Origin: Bactericera cockerelli
Taxonomy: Eukaryota; Arthropoda; Insecta; Hemiptera; Triozidae
Assembly (NCBI GenBank): GCA_024516035.1
Contig: CM044959.1
Span: 34,338,662 to 34,402,661 of the forward strand
Reading direction: 5' to 3'
Length of the DNA: 64,000 nt
The notes under the pieces: model-generated
What the model saw: only the letters and a program-made list of their open reading frames with translations
Database searches by the model: none
What the model was told of the DNA's origin: nothing
Shown here: positions 15,201 to 27,200 of the stretch, piece by piece
Numbering within the stretch: position 1 is the first letter of the stretch
How the letters are laid out: each line of letters opens with the position of its first letter
Position numbers and translations under genes: made by a program

Positions 15201-18200
15201 TTCCTTCCCTGTGTGCAGAAAAGACTCCCCTGCTCAACCTCCCAGGAGAATCTGTCGCCAGGTACAGTTTTTTTATTATGAAAAAATAAGGAGGTAACAT
15301 AATATATTCAGTTAGGTATTAATCATTAATCTATAAAGTACTTCACTATGTTTTTTTATTTTTTTAGAAGTCATCAATTTTTTACTAGAGGCATAATATT
15401 CAAAATCTGATTACCTTCTTGATTCAAAACCAAGCATCCAAGTAGCAAGAGTCAAGCTATAGCTATCAAAATAAACACAATGACATATTTATTACTGACT
15501 GGCTGGGGATGTTAAGCAGGGAGAAGACCAGTGTCAGTGAAGTTAAACTAACATTTCAACTCGACTATAATGCTGCAAGAGCTCCGTGAAGTTGGCTCGC
15601 CCCTAAAACCAATATGAAAGCTTTATTAGTCAAAAGTTTGTACTCACTTTGAACTCCTTTGTACCAAAAATTATTTCGCTTGTACCCCTACCGTTTACGA
15701 GTTATAAGGGTTGCAAAATGGGCGAGCCAGCTTCACGTGAAGTTGGCTCGCCCCTAAAACCGATATGAACGGTTTATGTCTCATAAGTTTGTACTCGGTT
15801 TGTACTCCTTTGTACCAACTTTCTTTTTTCTCTACGACCTACCATTCTCGAGATATTGCAAAAACAAAACTGGCAAATTTTCAAGGTCACTAATTTTTTT
15901 CTTCGATTCGATTGTACTCAGTTTGTACTCCTTTGTACCGTTTATATTTTTTGTCTGTGACCAACCGTTCTCGAGATATTCAGGTTGCTAGATGGGCGAG
16001 CCAGCTTCACGTGAAGTTGGCTCGCCCCTAAAACCGATATGAACGGTTTATGTCTCATAAGTTTGTGCTCGGTTTGTACTCCTTTGTACCAACTTTCTTT
16101 TTTCTCTAAGACCTACCGTTCTCGAGATATTGCAAAAACAAAATTGGCAAATTTTCAAGGTCACTCATTTTTTTCTTCAATTCAATTGTACTCGGTTTGT
16201 ACTCCTTTGTACCGTTTATATTTTTTGTCTGTGACCAACCGTTCTCGAGATATTCAGGTTGCTAGATGGGCGAGCCAGCTTCACGTGAAGTTGGCTCGCC
16301 CCTAAAACCGATATGAACAGTTTATGTCTCATATGTTTGTACTCGGTTTGTACTCCTTTGTACCAACTTTCTTTTTTCTCTACGACCTACCGTTCTCGAG
16401 ATATTGCAAAAATAAAATCGGCAAATTTTCGAGGTCACTCATTTTTTTCTTCGATTTGATTGTACTCGGTTTGTACTCCTTTGTACCATTTATATTTTTT
16501 GTCTGTGACCAACCGTTCTCGAGATATTAAGAAAAATAGATGGAAAAAAAAACGTAAGTAAGCATTGTGCATTCTGAAAGCACCTGCGACAATTTCTCAA
16601 AAAGGAACATCGCTATGTGATGAGGGGTGCGTTCAAAGCCAAGTATTTGATTTTGTTTTCCTTATGTAATACTTTTAATAGATTGAGTATATAAATACTT
16701 ATCTTCCATACATTTTTTATCGTGTGTACCCTCGCGGTTGCCCATTTATGAGGACTTTAGTGCTTGGGGAAAATCAAAGTAAACCCGCAATATCTCTGGA
16801 ACTAAATGGGTACAAACAACAAAATTTGGCCAATCGATTGAATATATTAAAACACATCTTCCATATAAATTTCATCGTTTGTACCCTCACGGTTACCTAT
16901 TAATGAAGACTCTAGTTGATGCGGTTTTTAAAAATAAACCCGCAATATCTCTGGAACTAAATGGGTACAAACAACGAAATTTGGCCAATCGAATACCTTG
17001 ATTAGTAGTTACCTTCCATAAAATTTTCATCGTTTGTACCCACGTGGTTACCAATTTACGAGGACTTTAGTTTTTGCGGTACATCAGAGAAAATATGCAA
17101 TATCTCTGGAACCAAATGGGTACAAACGACGAAACTTAGCCAATCGATTACCTTGATTAGTACTTACCTTCCATATAACTTTCATTGTTTGTACTCCTAC
17201 CGTTCTCGAGATATTGAGGAAAATAGATGAGAAAAACGCAAGAAAGCATTGTGCGTTTTGAATGCACCTACACAAATTCCTCGAAAAGGAGCATTGTTAT
17301 GCGAAGAGGGGTGCGTTCAAAGACATGTACTCGATTTTGTTTTTCTTATGAAATAATTTGAGTAGATTGAACAAGCCAGTGCTGCAGTGGATAATTTCTC
17401 GATTAGTTAATCGATTGAATGTATTAGTACTTACCTTCCATATAATTTTCATCGTTTGTACCCACGTGGTTACCCATTTACGAGGACTTTATTTTTTGCG
17501 GTACATCAGAGAAAGTATGCAATATCTCTGGAACCAAATGGGTACAAACGACGAAACTTAGCCAATCGATTACCTTGATTAGTACTTACCTTCCATAATT
17601 ATAATTTTCATCGTTTGTACCCACGTGGTTACCCATTTACGAGGACTTTAGTTTTTGCGGTACATCAGAGAAAGTATGCAATATCTCTGGAATCAAATGG
17701 GTACTAAAATTTTGTTTGAAATACCTAAAATCACATACTTGATGAAAATTGAAGGCAAAATGTCAAATACGATAAAATACCCCTTCAAATTTCGCTGAGT
17801 ATGCAAACAAGTGGTTCCAAATGCTTGGTAAGGCTTTATTCACCATTGGCTATCTTCAGTTCAAATTTGAAAAAAAAAAATCCTTAAAGAAAATGTTATT
17901 TTTTGCGACATGTTTTGCTTAAGATTCGACTCGATCTGAGATTTTGGATGTTTTCAGAAATCGAATGAACTTATCTTTCGAACCGTACGTCCGATTTGAA
18001 TGAACTAAAGTGCTATCGATAGATCAAGTGGATTGTAAGATTAGCTGCTCTCGTTCATTTTCTGTCATTTTACATAAAGGATTACTTTTTAACGGAAAAC
18101 ACTTTTGACACACAACTGGGTTAAGAATAACCTGGGTTATCAAAAAGTATGCATGCGATTTCAAAAAAATCAACGATATTAGGCAGATTTTGCAAAACTT

Positions 18201-21200
18201 TATCCCAAATTGGCATAAAAACATCAACATATTATTTCATTCTGTCCATTTCTTATCAAAAATGTTTATTTTGGTCTACCTCGAACTTTCAAAGGTATGA
18301 AAACCTGTAAAAAATGCAAGCATCAAAAATCTTTGTTAGTCCATGCTTAATCGTTAGTTGAGAGCTATTGAAATCAATTTTTGTTTTTCAAAATCCCCTT
18401 CATATATCCAAGTTATGCAATCATTTTGAAGGTGCCTTTGTAGCTTTCCTGTTGGCGGTACGGAAATTTTTCGGGAACCAAAAACGTATATTTTTGACTA
18501 CTTCTCTCTAAAATTTTGTTTGAAATACCTAAAATTACATACTTGATGAGAATTGAAGGCAAAATGTCAAATATGATAAAATACCCCCTCAACTTACGCT
18601 GAGTATGCAAACAAGTGGTTCCAAATGCTTGGTAAGGCTTTATTCACCACTGGCTATCTTCAGTTCAAATTTGAAAAAAAATCCTTAAAGAAGAGATTGT
18701 ATGTCGACATGTTTTGCTTAAGGTTTGACTCGATCTGAGATTTTAGATGTTTTCAGAAATCGAATGAACTTATCTTTCGAACAGTACGTCCGATTTGAAT
18801 GAACTAAAGTGCTATCGATAGATCTAGTATATTGTAAGATAAGCTGTTCTCGTTCATTTTCTGTCATTTTACATAAAGGGTTACTTTTTAACGGAAAACA
18901 CTTTTGACGCACAACTGGGTTAAGAATGGCCTCGGTTATCAAAAAGAATGCATGCGATTTCAAAAAAAAAATCAACGATATTACTAATCAAGTTAATCGA
19001 TTGGCTAATTTCGTCGTTTGTACCCATTTGGTTCCAGAGATATTGTATATTTTCTCTGATGTACCGCAAAAACTAAAGTCCTCGTAAATGGGCAACTACG
19101 TGGGTACAAACGATGAAAATTCGATGGAAGGTAAGTACTAATTAAGGTATCCGATTGACCAAGTTTCGTCGTTTGTACCCATTTGGTTCCAGAGATATTG
19201 CGGGTTTACTTTTAAAAACCGCATCAACTAGAGTCTTCATTAATAGGTAACCTTGAGTCTTCATTAATAGGTAACCGTGAGGGTACAAACGATGAAATTT
19301 ATATGGAAGATGTGTATTAATATATTCAATCGATTGGCCAAATTTCGTCGTTTCTACCCGTTTAGTTCCAGAGATATTGCGGGTTTACTTTTAAAAACCG
19401 CATCAACTAGAGTCTTCATTATAGGTAATCGTGAGGGTACAAACGATGAAATTTATATGGAAGATGTGTATTAATATATTCAATCGATAGGCCAAATTTT
19501 GTCGTTTGTACCCATTTCGTTCCAGAGATATTGCGGGTTTACTTTTAAAAACCGCATCAACTAGAGTCTTCATTAATAGGTAACCGTGAGGGTACAAACG
19601 ATGAAATTTATATGGAAGATGTGTATTAATATATTCAATCGATTGGCCAAATTTTGTCGTTTGTACCCATTTCGTTCCAGAGATATTGCGGGTTTACTTT
19701 TAAAAACCGCATCAACTAGAGTCTTCATTACAGTGGCGGCTCGTCGGGTGAAGACACTGAAGACATTTTCACCTAATTTTGAACAGTGAAAACACTACTC
19801 ATAATCCCTTGAACATGGCACAATTGATCCAACTCAAAGAAAAAAAAAAAAAAAAAAAGAGTAAGCTTTGTGTAAAATAGATCAATGCTGCTTAACATTT
19901 CATGTTACTTTCCAAGGAGAACACTAAATGTGAAGACAATTCGAAATTGTCTTCAGTTGTCCTTGAATCAACCAATCAGAGTTGAGTATTTCCAAGTAGG
20001 TATCATGAAATATTAGGCAAGAACTATATCTATGTAATATGCTACTGAGGACAGTCTTCAGTTGTATTCAGTTTACATTATCTACACGACCTCATACGAA
20101 ATGTCACGAAGCCACATACCATGTGCGATGTCATGTGTTTTTGATATTAACATTGTTGCCAGTAGCATTATGCCAGACCTAGGAAACCAGTCAATGATTT
20201 AGCCTCCCATATCTAGCACAATCTTGTAATATTTAAAAAAAAAAAAAAAAATAATAATAATAATAACGTAGGCGCTAGGAAAGCAGGATTTTGTGTCAGG
20301 AATTTTGGATATTATTTCTCATTTTTTGGGTTCTAATTTTGTACATAGTTCCTAAACGATAGCCGATACCAATAAATTTTAACTATATTTTATGTATCTT
20401 GTCAACTATTATGTAGTATTAAAAAGGACATCTCGATTGAAGTCAAATCTCGGAAATAATTATTTAATGTAGGTACCGAAATTGAGCCAAATAAGATAAT
20501 CTGGTATCCAGTTGTTCCAAGAAGTTTTTTAAATAGGGACAATGGTGGTCCTGTTTAAGATCCTGACTATGGAACCACTTTAAAAAAAATCATGAAATTA
20601 GACGTGTTGAAATGAAATTCTCAAGAGAAAATTCTGTTCAGGCGGTGTAGTATTATTTTTTAAAATAAATAAATACGTCTTACATGATTTGAGGGATTTC
20701 TTTAAATTTAAAATATAGCTCTTGAAGTTTGTAGAAATTTAGCAATCAAATTAACTTGGCAACATTGTATCTCTTATCTTTAAGAATGTAAACAAAACTT
20801 GTCGCCCACTTTTTAAATTTTATTAGACCATTTTCAAATCTTTTCAACGGTAATCAAGTGACTTTTAATTGGTGTAACTAGTTAATAAAGTTATTTCCCA
20901 GTATTTGATACAGGATAGAAACATTATTCCTACCTGATCTGACCTGTGCTTTTCATAATAAGTTGAATATGAAGTAGCTATGTACTTCTTTCAGTGTCAG
21001 AAATAACATTATAATTATGCAGGTTGCAGGTAGCTAAGCACACAGCTTCCAGTGAAGTACTTAAAATTATAAGGCAATATCTGTGTTTTTCTTAAATACC
21101 TAGTCATTTAAACATCAATTTAAGCACAAATTTAAGCTGATTTTATATTTGTAGTAAGTATGTTTTCTTAGATTTATTTTGTAATCTGGTGGTGGATTTT

Positions 21201-24200
21201 CTTCCAGTTTTGGATTGTAATTTTTAGTCTTCAACTAACTTTCTTTCCTTCCTAGTTCTAACTACTGAGGTATAATCCTAATATTTTTATTTTAATTCCT
21301 TTTTACCAACTTTTAGTTAATATTTTTTATTAAGATGAATAATTAATAACAATATTTCAAAGAAACAATGAGATCCCCACAAAATCATGGGGTTCAAACA
21401 TTAAAAGTAACCCCATTCAGATTAAGAAGTAGGTAATGAGGATAAGAAAGATATTATGATTACTGGATCTCCAATTTCTCCAATTACTATAACCACCACT
21501 AAAAAAGTAAAGCAAATGCCTGCCCCACAGCCGTACAGTTTAAGCCTGAATGGCTTATGAAAAATGAATGGCTGTGTACCAGCTCAAGTGTTGACAAATT
21601 GTTCTGCTGGCCTTGTTTATTTATTAAGTACCAAGTGTTCTCCAAAAAAAGTACCTATAAAAACTTATATGATGCAAAACTGGTATGAGAGAAAATCATG
21701 CTCTGCAGGGAAACAGCCATAACTTACAATGGGCTGTGTTTATGAGACCATAAGAACTAAGATCTGATAAATTAATAATTTTATTTTTTCAATACTTCTG
21801 GGTATAATTTGTCTTCACCTAGTCTTGAAGTCAGGAGCCGCCACTGCTTCATTATAGGTAATCGTGAGGGTACAAACGATGAAATTTATATGGAAGATGT
21901 GTATTAATATATTCAATCGATTGGCCAAATTTTGTCGTTTGTACCCATTTCGTTCCAGAGATATTGCGGGTTTACTTTTAAAAACCGCATCAACTAGAGT
22001 CTTCATTAATAGGTAACCGTGAGGGTACAAACGATGAAATTTATATGGAAGATGTGTATTAATATATTCAATCGATTGGCCAAATTTTGTCGTTTGTACC
22101 CATTTCGTTCCAGAGATATTGCAGGTTTACTTTTAAAAACCGCATCAACTAGAGTCTTCATTAATAGGTAACCGTGAGGGTACAAACGATGAAATTTATA
22201 TGGAAGATGTGTATTAATATATTCAATCGATTGGCCAAATTTTGTCGTTTGTACCCATTTCATTCCAGAGATATTGCGGGTTTACTTTTAAAAACCGCAT
22301 CAACTAGAGTCTTCATTAATAGGTAACCGTGAGGGTACAAACGATGAAATATATATGGAAGATGTGTATTAATATATTCAATCGATTGGCCAAATTCGGT
22401 GGTTTTTCCCTTTTAGTTCCAGAGATATTGCGAGTTTACTTTTAAAAACCGCATCAACTAGAGTCTTCATTAATAGGTAACCGTGAGGGTACAAACGATG
22501 AAATTTTAATGGAAGATGTGTTTTAATATATTCAATCGATTGGCCAAATTTTGTCGTTTGTACCCATTTAGTTCCAGAGATATTGCGGGTTTACTTTGAT
22601 TTTCCCCAAGCACTAAAGTCCTCATAAATGGGCAACCGCGAGGGTACACACGATAAAAAATGTATGGAAGATAAGTATCTATATACTCAATCTATTAAAA
22701 GTATTACATAAGGAAAACAAAATCGAATACTTGGCTTTGAACGCACCCCTCATCACATAGCGATGTTCCTTTTTGAGAAATTGTCGCAGGTGCTTTCAGA
22801 ATGCACAATGCTTACTTGCGTTTTTTTTCCATCTATTTTTCTTAATATCTCGAGAACGGTTGGTCACAGACAAAAAATATAAATGGTACAAAGGAGTACA
22901 AACCGAGTACAATCAAATCGAAGAAAAAAATGAGTGACCTCGAAAATTTGCCGATTTTGTTTTTTCAATATCTCGGGAACGGTAGGTCGTAGAGAAAAAA
23001 GAAAGTTGGTACAAAGGAGTACAAACCGAGTACAAACTTATGAGACATAAACTGTTCATATCGGTTTTAGGGGCGAGCCAACTTCACGTGAAGCTGGCTC
23101 GCCCATCTGGCAACCTGAATATCTCGAGAACGGTTGGTCACAGACAAAAAATATAAACGGTACAAAGGAGTACAAACCGAGTACAATTGAATCGAAGAAA
23201 AAAATTAGTGACCTTGAAAATTTGCCAATTTTGTTTTTGCAATATCTCGAGAACGGTAGGTCTTAGAGAAAAAAGAAAGTTGGTACAAAGGAGTACAAAC
23301 CGAGTACAAACTTATGAGACATAAACCGTTCATATCGGTTTTAGGGGCGAGCCAACTTCAAGTGAAGCTGGCTCGCCCATCTAGCAACCTGAATATCTCG
23401 AGAACGGTTGGTCACAGACAAAAAATATAAACGGTACAAAGGAGTACAAACCGAGTACAATCGAATCGAAGAAAAAAATGAGTGACCTTGAAAATTTGCC
23501 AGTTTTGTTTTTGCAATATCTCAAGAACGGTAGGTCGTAGAGAAAAAATAAAGTTGGTACAAAGGAGTACAAACCGAGTACAAACTTATGAGACATAAAC
23601 CGTTCATATCGGTTTTAGGGGCGAGCCAAATTCACGTGAAGCTGGCTCGCCCATTTTGCAACCCTTATAACTCGTAAACGGTAGGGGTACAAGCGAAATA
23701 ATTTTTGGTACAAAGGAGTACAAAGTGAGTACAAACTTTTGACTAATAAAGCTTTCATATTGGTTTTAGGGGCGAGCCAACTTCACGGAGCTTGCTGCAA
23801 GTGTTGAATTAAAAAGACTTATCAATCCTATTTAGGCTCTAGTAAGGTCATCAAAAGAGTTGTAATAATAATATATAAAAAATGTTCTAATTTCTCAGGA
23901 TTGTGAGCTACTTGAAGACGAGCTATGCAAGATAGAGTACGCCATTGCCAAACGTCATCAGCTCATAGGGCAGTCCGTGCCTATAGAAGACTGCAAACAC
24001 CTTCCAGAAGATGATTCCCTCGAAAGCCATGCCTGCCTACGACTAGGAGTGCCTAAACTCGAACCTGTATTTGAAGGTATTTTTTCATTCAATAAAGTAA
24101 AAAAAAACCACTGTAAATTTATTACTGCTAACTCACAAATGAGCTACCAACAATACCTTAACCTCCTAGAATTAGTCGGGAATAGCCAACATCAAATGAA

Positions 24201-27200
24201 AATTTAGTTGGTCACCCACATAGCTGGACGTTGGGACAAGTCGGACTCCGTCTTCTGTGAACTTACAAGAACAGATCTTATGTATTTCTTGTGCACTACT
24301 GTTATTCATTTTCTCAATACCTTCTCTCCTCAGACGAGAAGTGCTACTGGGGGCGCGGGGAGGGGTACCGGGGGGCGGTGAACACAGCCGAAGGCGGCAT
24401 CCCCTGCATCCCATGGAAGCACCAGATGAACATCAAGTCTTCAGAGTACCATGAGCTGCTGGGGGGCCACAGCTACTGCCGCAACCCCAGGAGTCTGGAG
24501 GACCGGCCCTGGTGCTACACCCAGGACAACGTCAGATCTGTGTGCAGCATTGACCAGTGTGGTGAGTACTGAGATCTGTGTGCAGCATTGACCAGTGTGG
24601 TGAGTACTGAGATCTGTGTGTAGCATTGACCAGTGTGGTGAGTACTGAGATCTATGTGTAGCATTGATCAATGTGGTGAGTACTGAGACCTGTGTGCAGC
24701 ATTGACCAGTGTGGAGAGTACTGAGATATGTGTGCATCATTGACCAGTGTGGTGAGTACTGAGATCTATGTGCAGCATTGACTAGTGTGGTGAGTACTGA
24801 GATCTGTGTGTAGCATTTACCAGTGTGGTTTCTTATGAATCAAGTAGTAAGGATTAACCCATTCTGTTTCAGTGGACAACATGTGGCTGTACCTTGCAGT
24901 GTCAGCCGGCACCTGTCTCATCCTCCTCCTCCTGTTTCTCATCTACTGGTGTTGCACCCGCAACTCGCAGAAACAGATCGCCCGGGACACCCGTCTGGGG
25001 GGCGTCATGGGCGTCACGCACACCAAGCTGTCGCCCATGAAGGGGGGTGGCAAAGGCAAGGAGGGCAGTGTGGAGTTGAATGCCCTCCTACCCGGGTCTC
25101 AGGCCTCCAGTCTCAAATCCTGCCTCGTCAGAGAGTACCATCTCAGTGAGATCAGGTAAGAGAAATGTTGTTTTTCTCTCTTAATTAAATTTTAATGAAA
25201 AGTAATGTCAATTAAGTTCTATTAAAAAAAAAGTGACCGATCCGCGGTGTTCTCCGATCTAGTAGCTGGTTAGTGAGTATCCAGGGGAAATTCCACCACA
25301 TTGATATGACCTTAGGCGTTAATTTTAGATATTCTTGATAGTGATTTATCAAACAAGATCAATTTTATATTTACAATTGTTATGTAATCCGTGGCGAAGA
25401 TAACAATTCTATTTCCGATGTCCAGGTTCCTGCAAGAGCTAGGCGAGGGCGCTTTCGGCAAGGTGTATAAGGGAGAGATGTGCAGCAGTGAGGGCCCCAG
25501 CCTGGTGGCTATCTCGATATGACCTTAGGCGTTAAACCTTTACACTTTTATTTACACAAAACAATCAACAAGATATGAATCTCGATATGACCTTAGGCGT
25601 TAAACCTTTACACTTTTATTTACACAAAACAATCAACAAGATATGAATTAACAGCAGTTAAACCTCTACACTTTTATACAAAACAATCAACAAGAAATGA
25701 AATAACAGCAGTTAAACCTTTACGCTTTTATACAAAACAATCAACAAAAAATGAAATAACAGCAGTTAAAAAACCTTTACACTTTTATACAAAACAATCA
25801 ACAAGAAATGAAATTACAGCAGTTAAACCTTTACACTTTTATACAAAACAATCAACAAAAAATGAAATAACAGCAGTTAAACCTTTACACTTTTATACAA
25901 AGCAATCAACAAGAAATGAATTAACAGCAGTTAAACCTTTACACTTTTATACAAAAAAAATCAACAAGAAATGAAATAACAGCAGTTAAAAAACCTTTAC
26001 ACTCTTATACAAAATAATCAACAAAAAATGAAATAACAGCAATTAAAAAACCCTTACACTTTTATACAAAATAATCAACAAGTAATGAAATAACAAAAGA
26101 TTTTTTTTCCTCTACCTTTTTTGTTGTTGTTGATATTCTCGAAATTAATATGAAACAACATCAATTTTATATTAACATTTTTATTGTTGTGTAATCCGTG
26201 GCGAAGATAACAATTCTAATCCGTGGCGAAGATAATAACTCTATTTCTGATGCCCAGGTTCCTGCAAGAGCTAGGCGAGGGCGCTTTCGGCAAGGTGTAC
26301 AAGGGAGAGGTGTGCAGCAGTGAGGGCCCCAGCCTGGTGGCTATCAAGACCCTGAAGGAGAACGCCAACCAGAAGACCGTCACCGACTTCCGACGCGAGG
26401 TAGACCTCATGTCGGAACTGCGGCATCCGAACATCGTGTGCCTGCTTGGGGTGAGATGATTTTTTCTTTTCTTTTTGAGCATTACCAAAAGTTTCTTTTG
26501 TGAATTGAAAAAAAATCCAATGCTTGGGGTGAGATGATTTTTTTTTCTTCTTCAAAGAAATAACAATAGGTAATAGAGGGGTACTTTTATTTTTGAAAAC
26601 CTTTGGAAAGTAAATAATGAATAACGCAGCATAAGGTTAGTGAAGAAATAAAATACTATCGTCGTCGATGAATCTTTCGAGCAATACCAAGAGTTTGTAA
26701 ATGCTTCTAGATTAAATCCAACGTGTATATTTGTATTTAAAGAGCACATGGACACTTCACCAACCCTTCCTTTCTATATTTTTGTTTCACCAGTTAGAAC
26801 TCTACCACCTTACTGTTAGAAAATTAGGGGTATGCTTGATACTGTTAAGTTTTATGTTGTTTTCAACAAGAAGGCATAGTACAATTATTGTTGCACATAA
26901 TTGCTTACTCACTAAAGGTTTTTCCCGTTCTTGTTGCTAGGTGTGCCTATCCGGGGAGCCGCTGTGCATGCTGTTTGAGTTCATGGTGAGAGGAGACCTG
27001 CACGAGTTCCTCATGAGCAGGAGTCCCCGCTCTGACATCAGCGGGTCGCAGGTTCAAGCCCCGCCCCTGTCACAGGCGGACTTCTCTTACATTGCACTGC
27101 AGGTAGGCAGGACTTCTCTTACATTGCACTGCAGGTAAGCAGGACTTCTCTTACATTGCACTGCAGGTAAGCAGGACTTCTCTTACATTGCACTGCAGGT

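Larger units (their letters stand above)
15580..23792. mobile_element. Giant foldback-type DNA transposon in Ror intron 4
   Basis: Terminal inverted repeats begin AGCTCCGTGAAGTTGGCTCG on the left and are mirrored at the right end. The 9-bp target duplication TGCTGCAAG flanks it exactly (15571-15579 and 23793-23801). Nearly the whole element is inverted repeat: left arm 15580-17703, right arm 18983-23792 after removing a nested hAT. Outer arms are made of 274-bp units and inner arms of 155-bp and ~180-bp units. The centre (17704-18982) is single copy with respect to the inversion. No transposase is recognised, so it is probably non-autonomous. Foldback elements with arrays of subrepeats and 9-bp duplications are known from Drosophila FB and belong with Mutator-like elements; that link is inferred here from structure only. 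Confidence 0.9.

Noticed and set aside
15776..16530. Frames with repeated '[17 protein letters not shown]'-like peptides in the foldback arms
   Set aside because: They follow the 274-bp repeat and appear mirrored in the other arm; explained by repeat structure, not protein selection.
24441..24740. Reverse-strand frame of 99 residues over the kringle exon
   Set aside because: Shadow of the exon and of the 38-bp repeat.
24562..24827. CRISPR-like array (38-bp units)
   Set aside because: Direct repeats without spacers, in a eukaryotic gene and derived from the exon end; the same applies to the 32-bp (27103) and 24-bp (30399) arrays.
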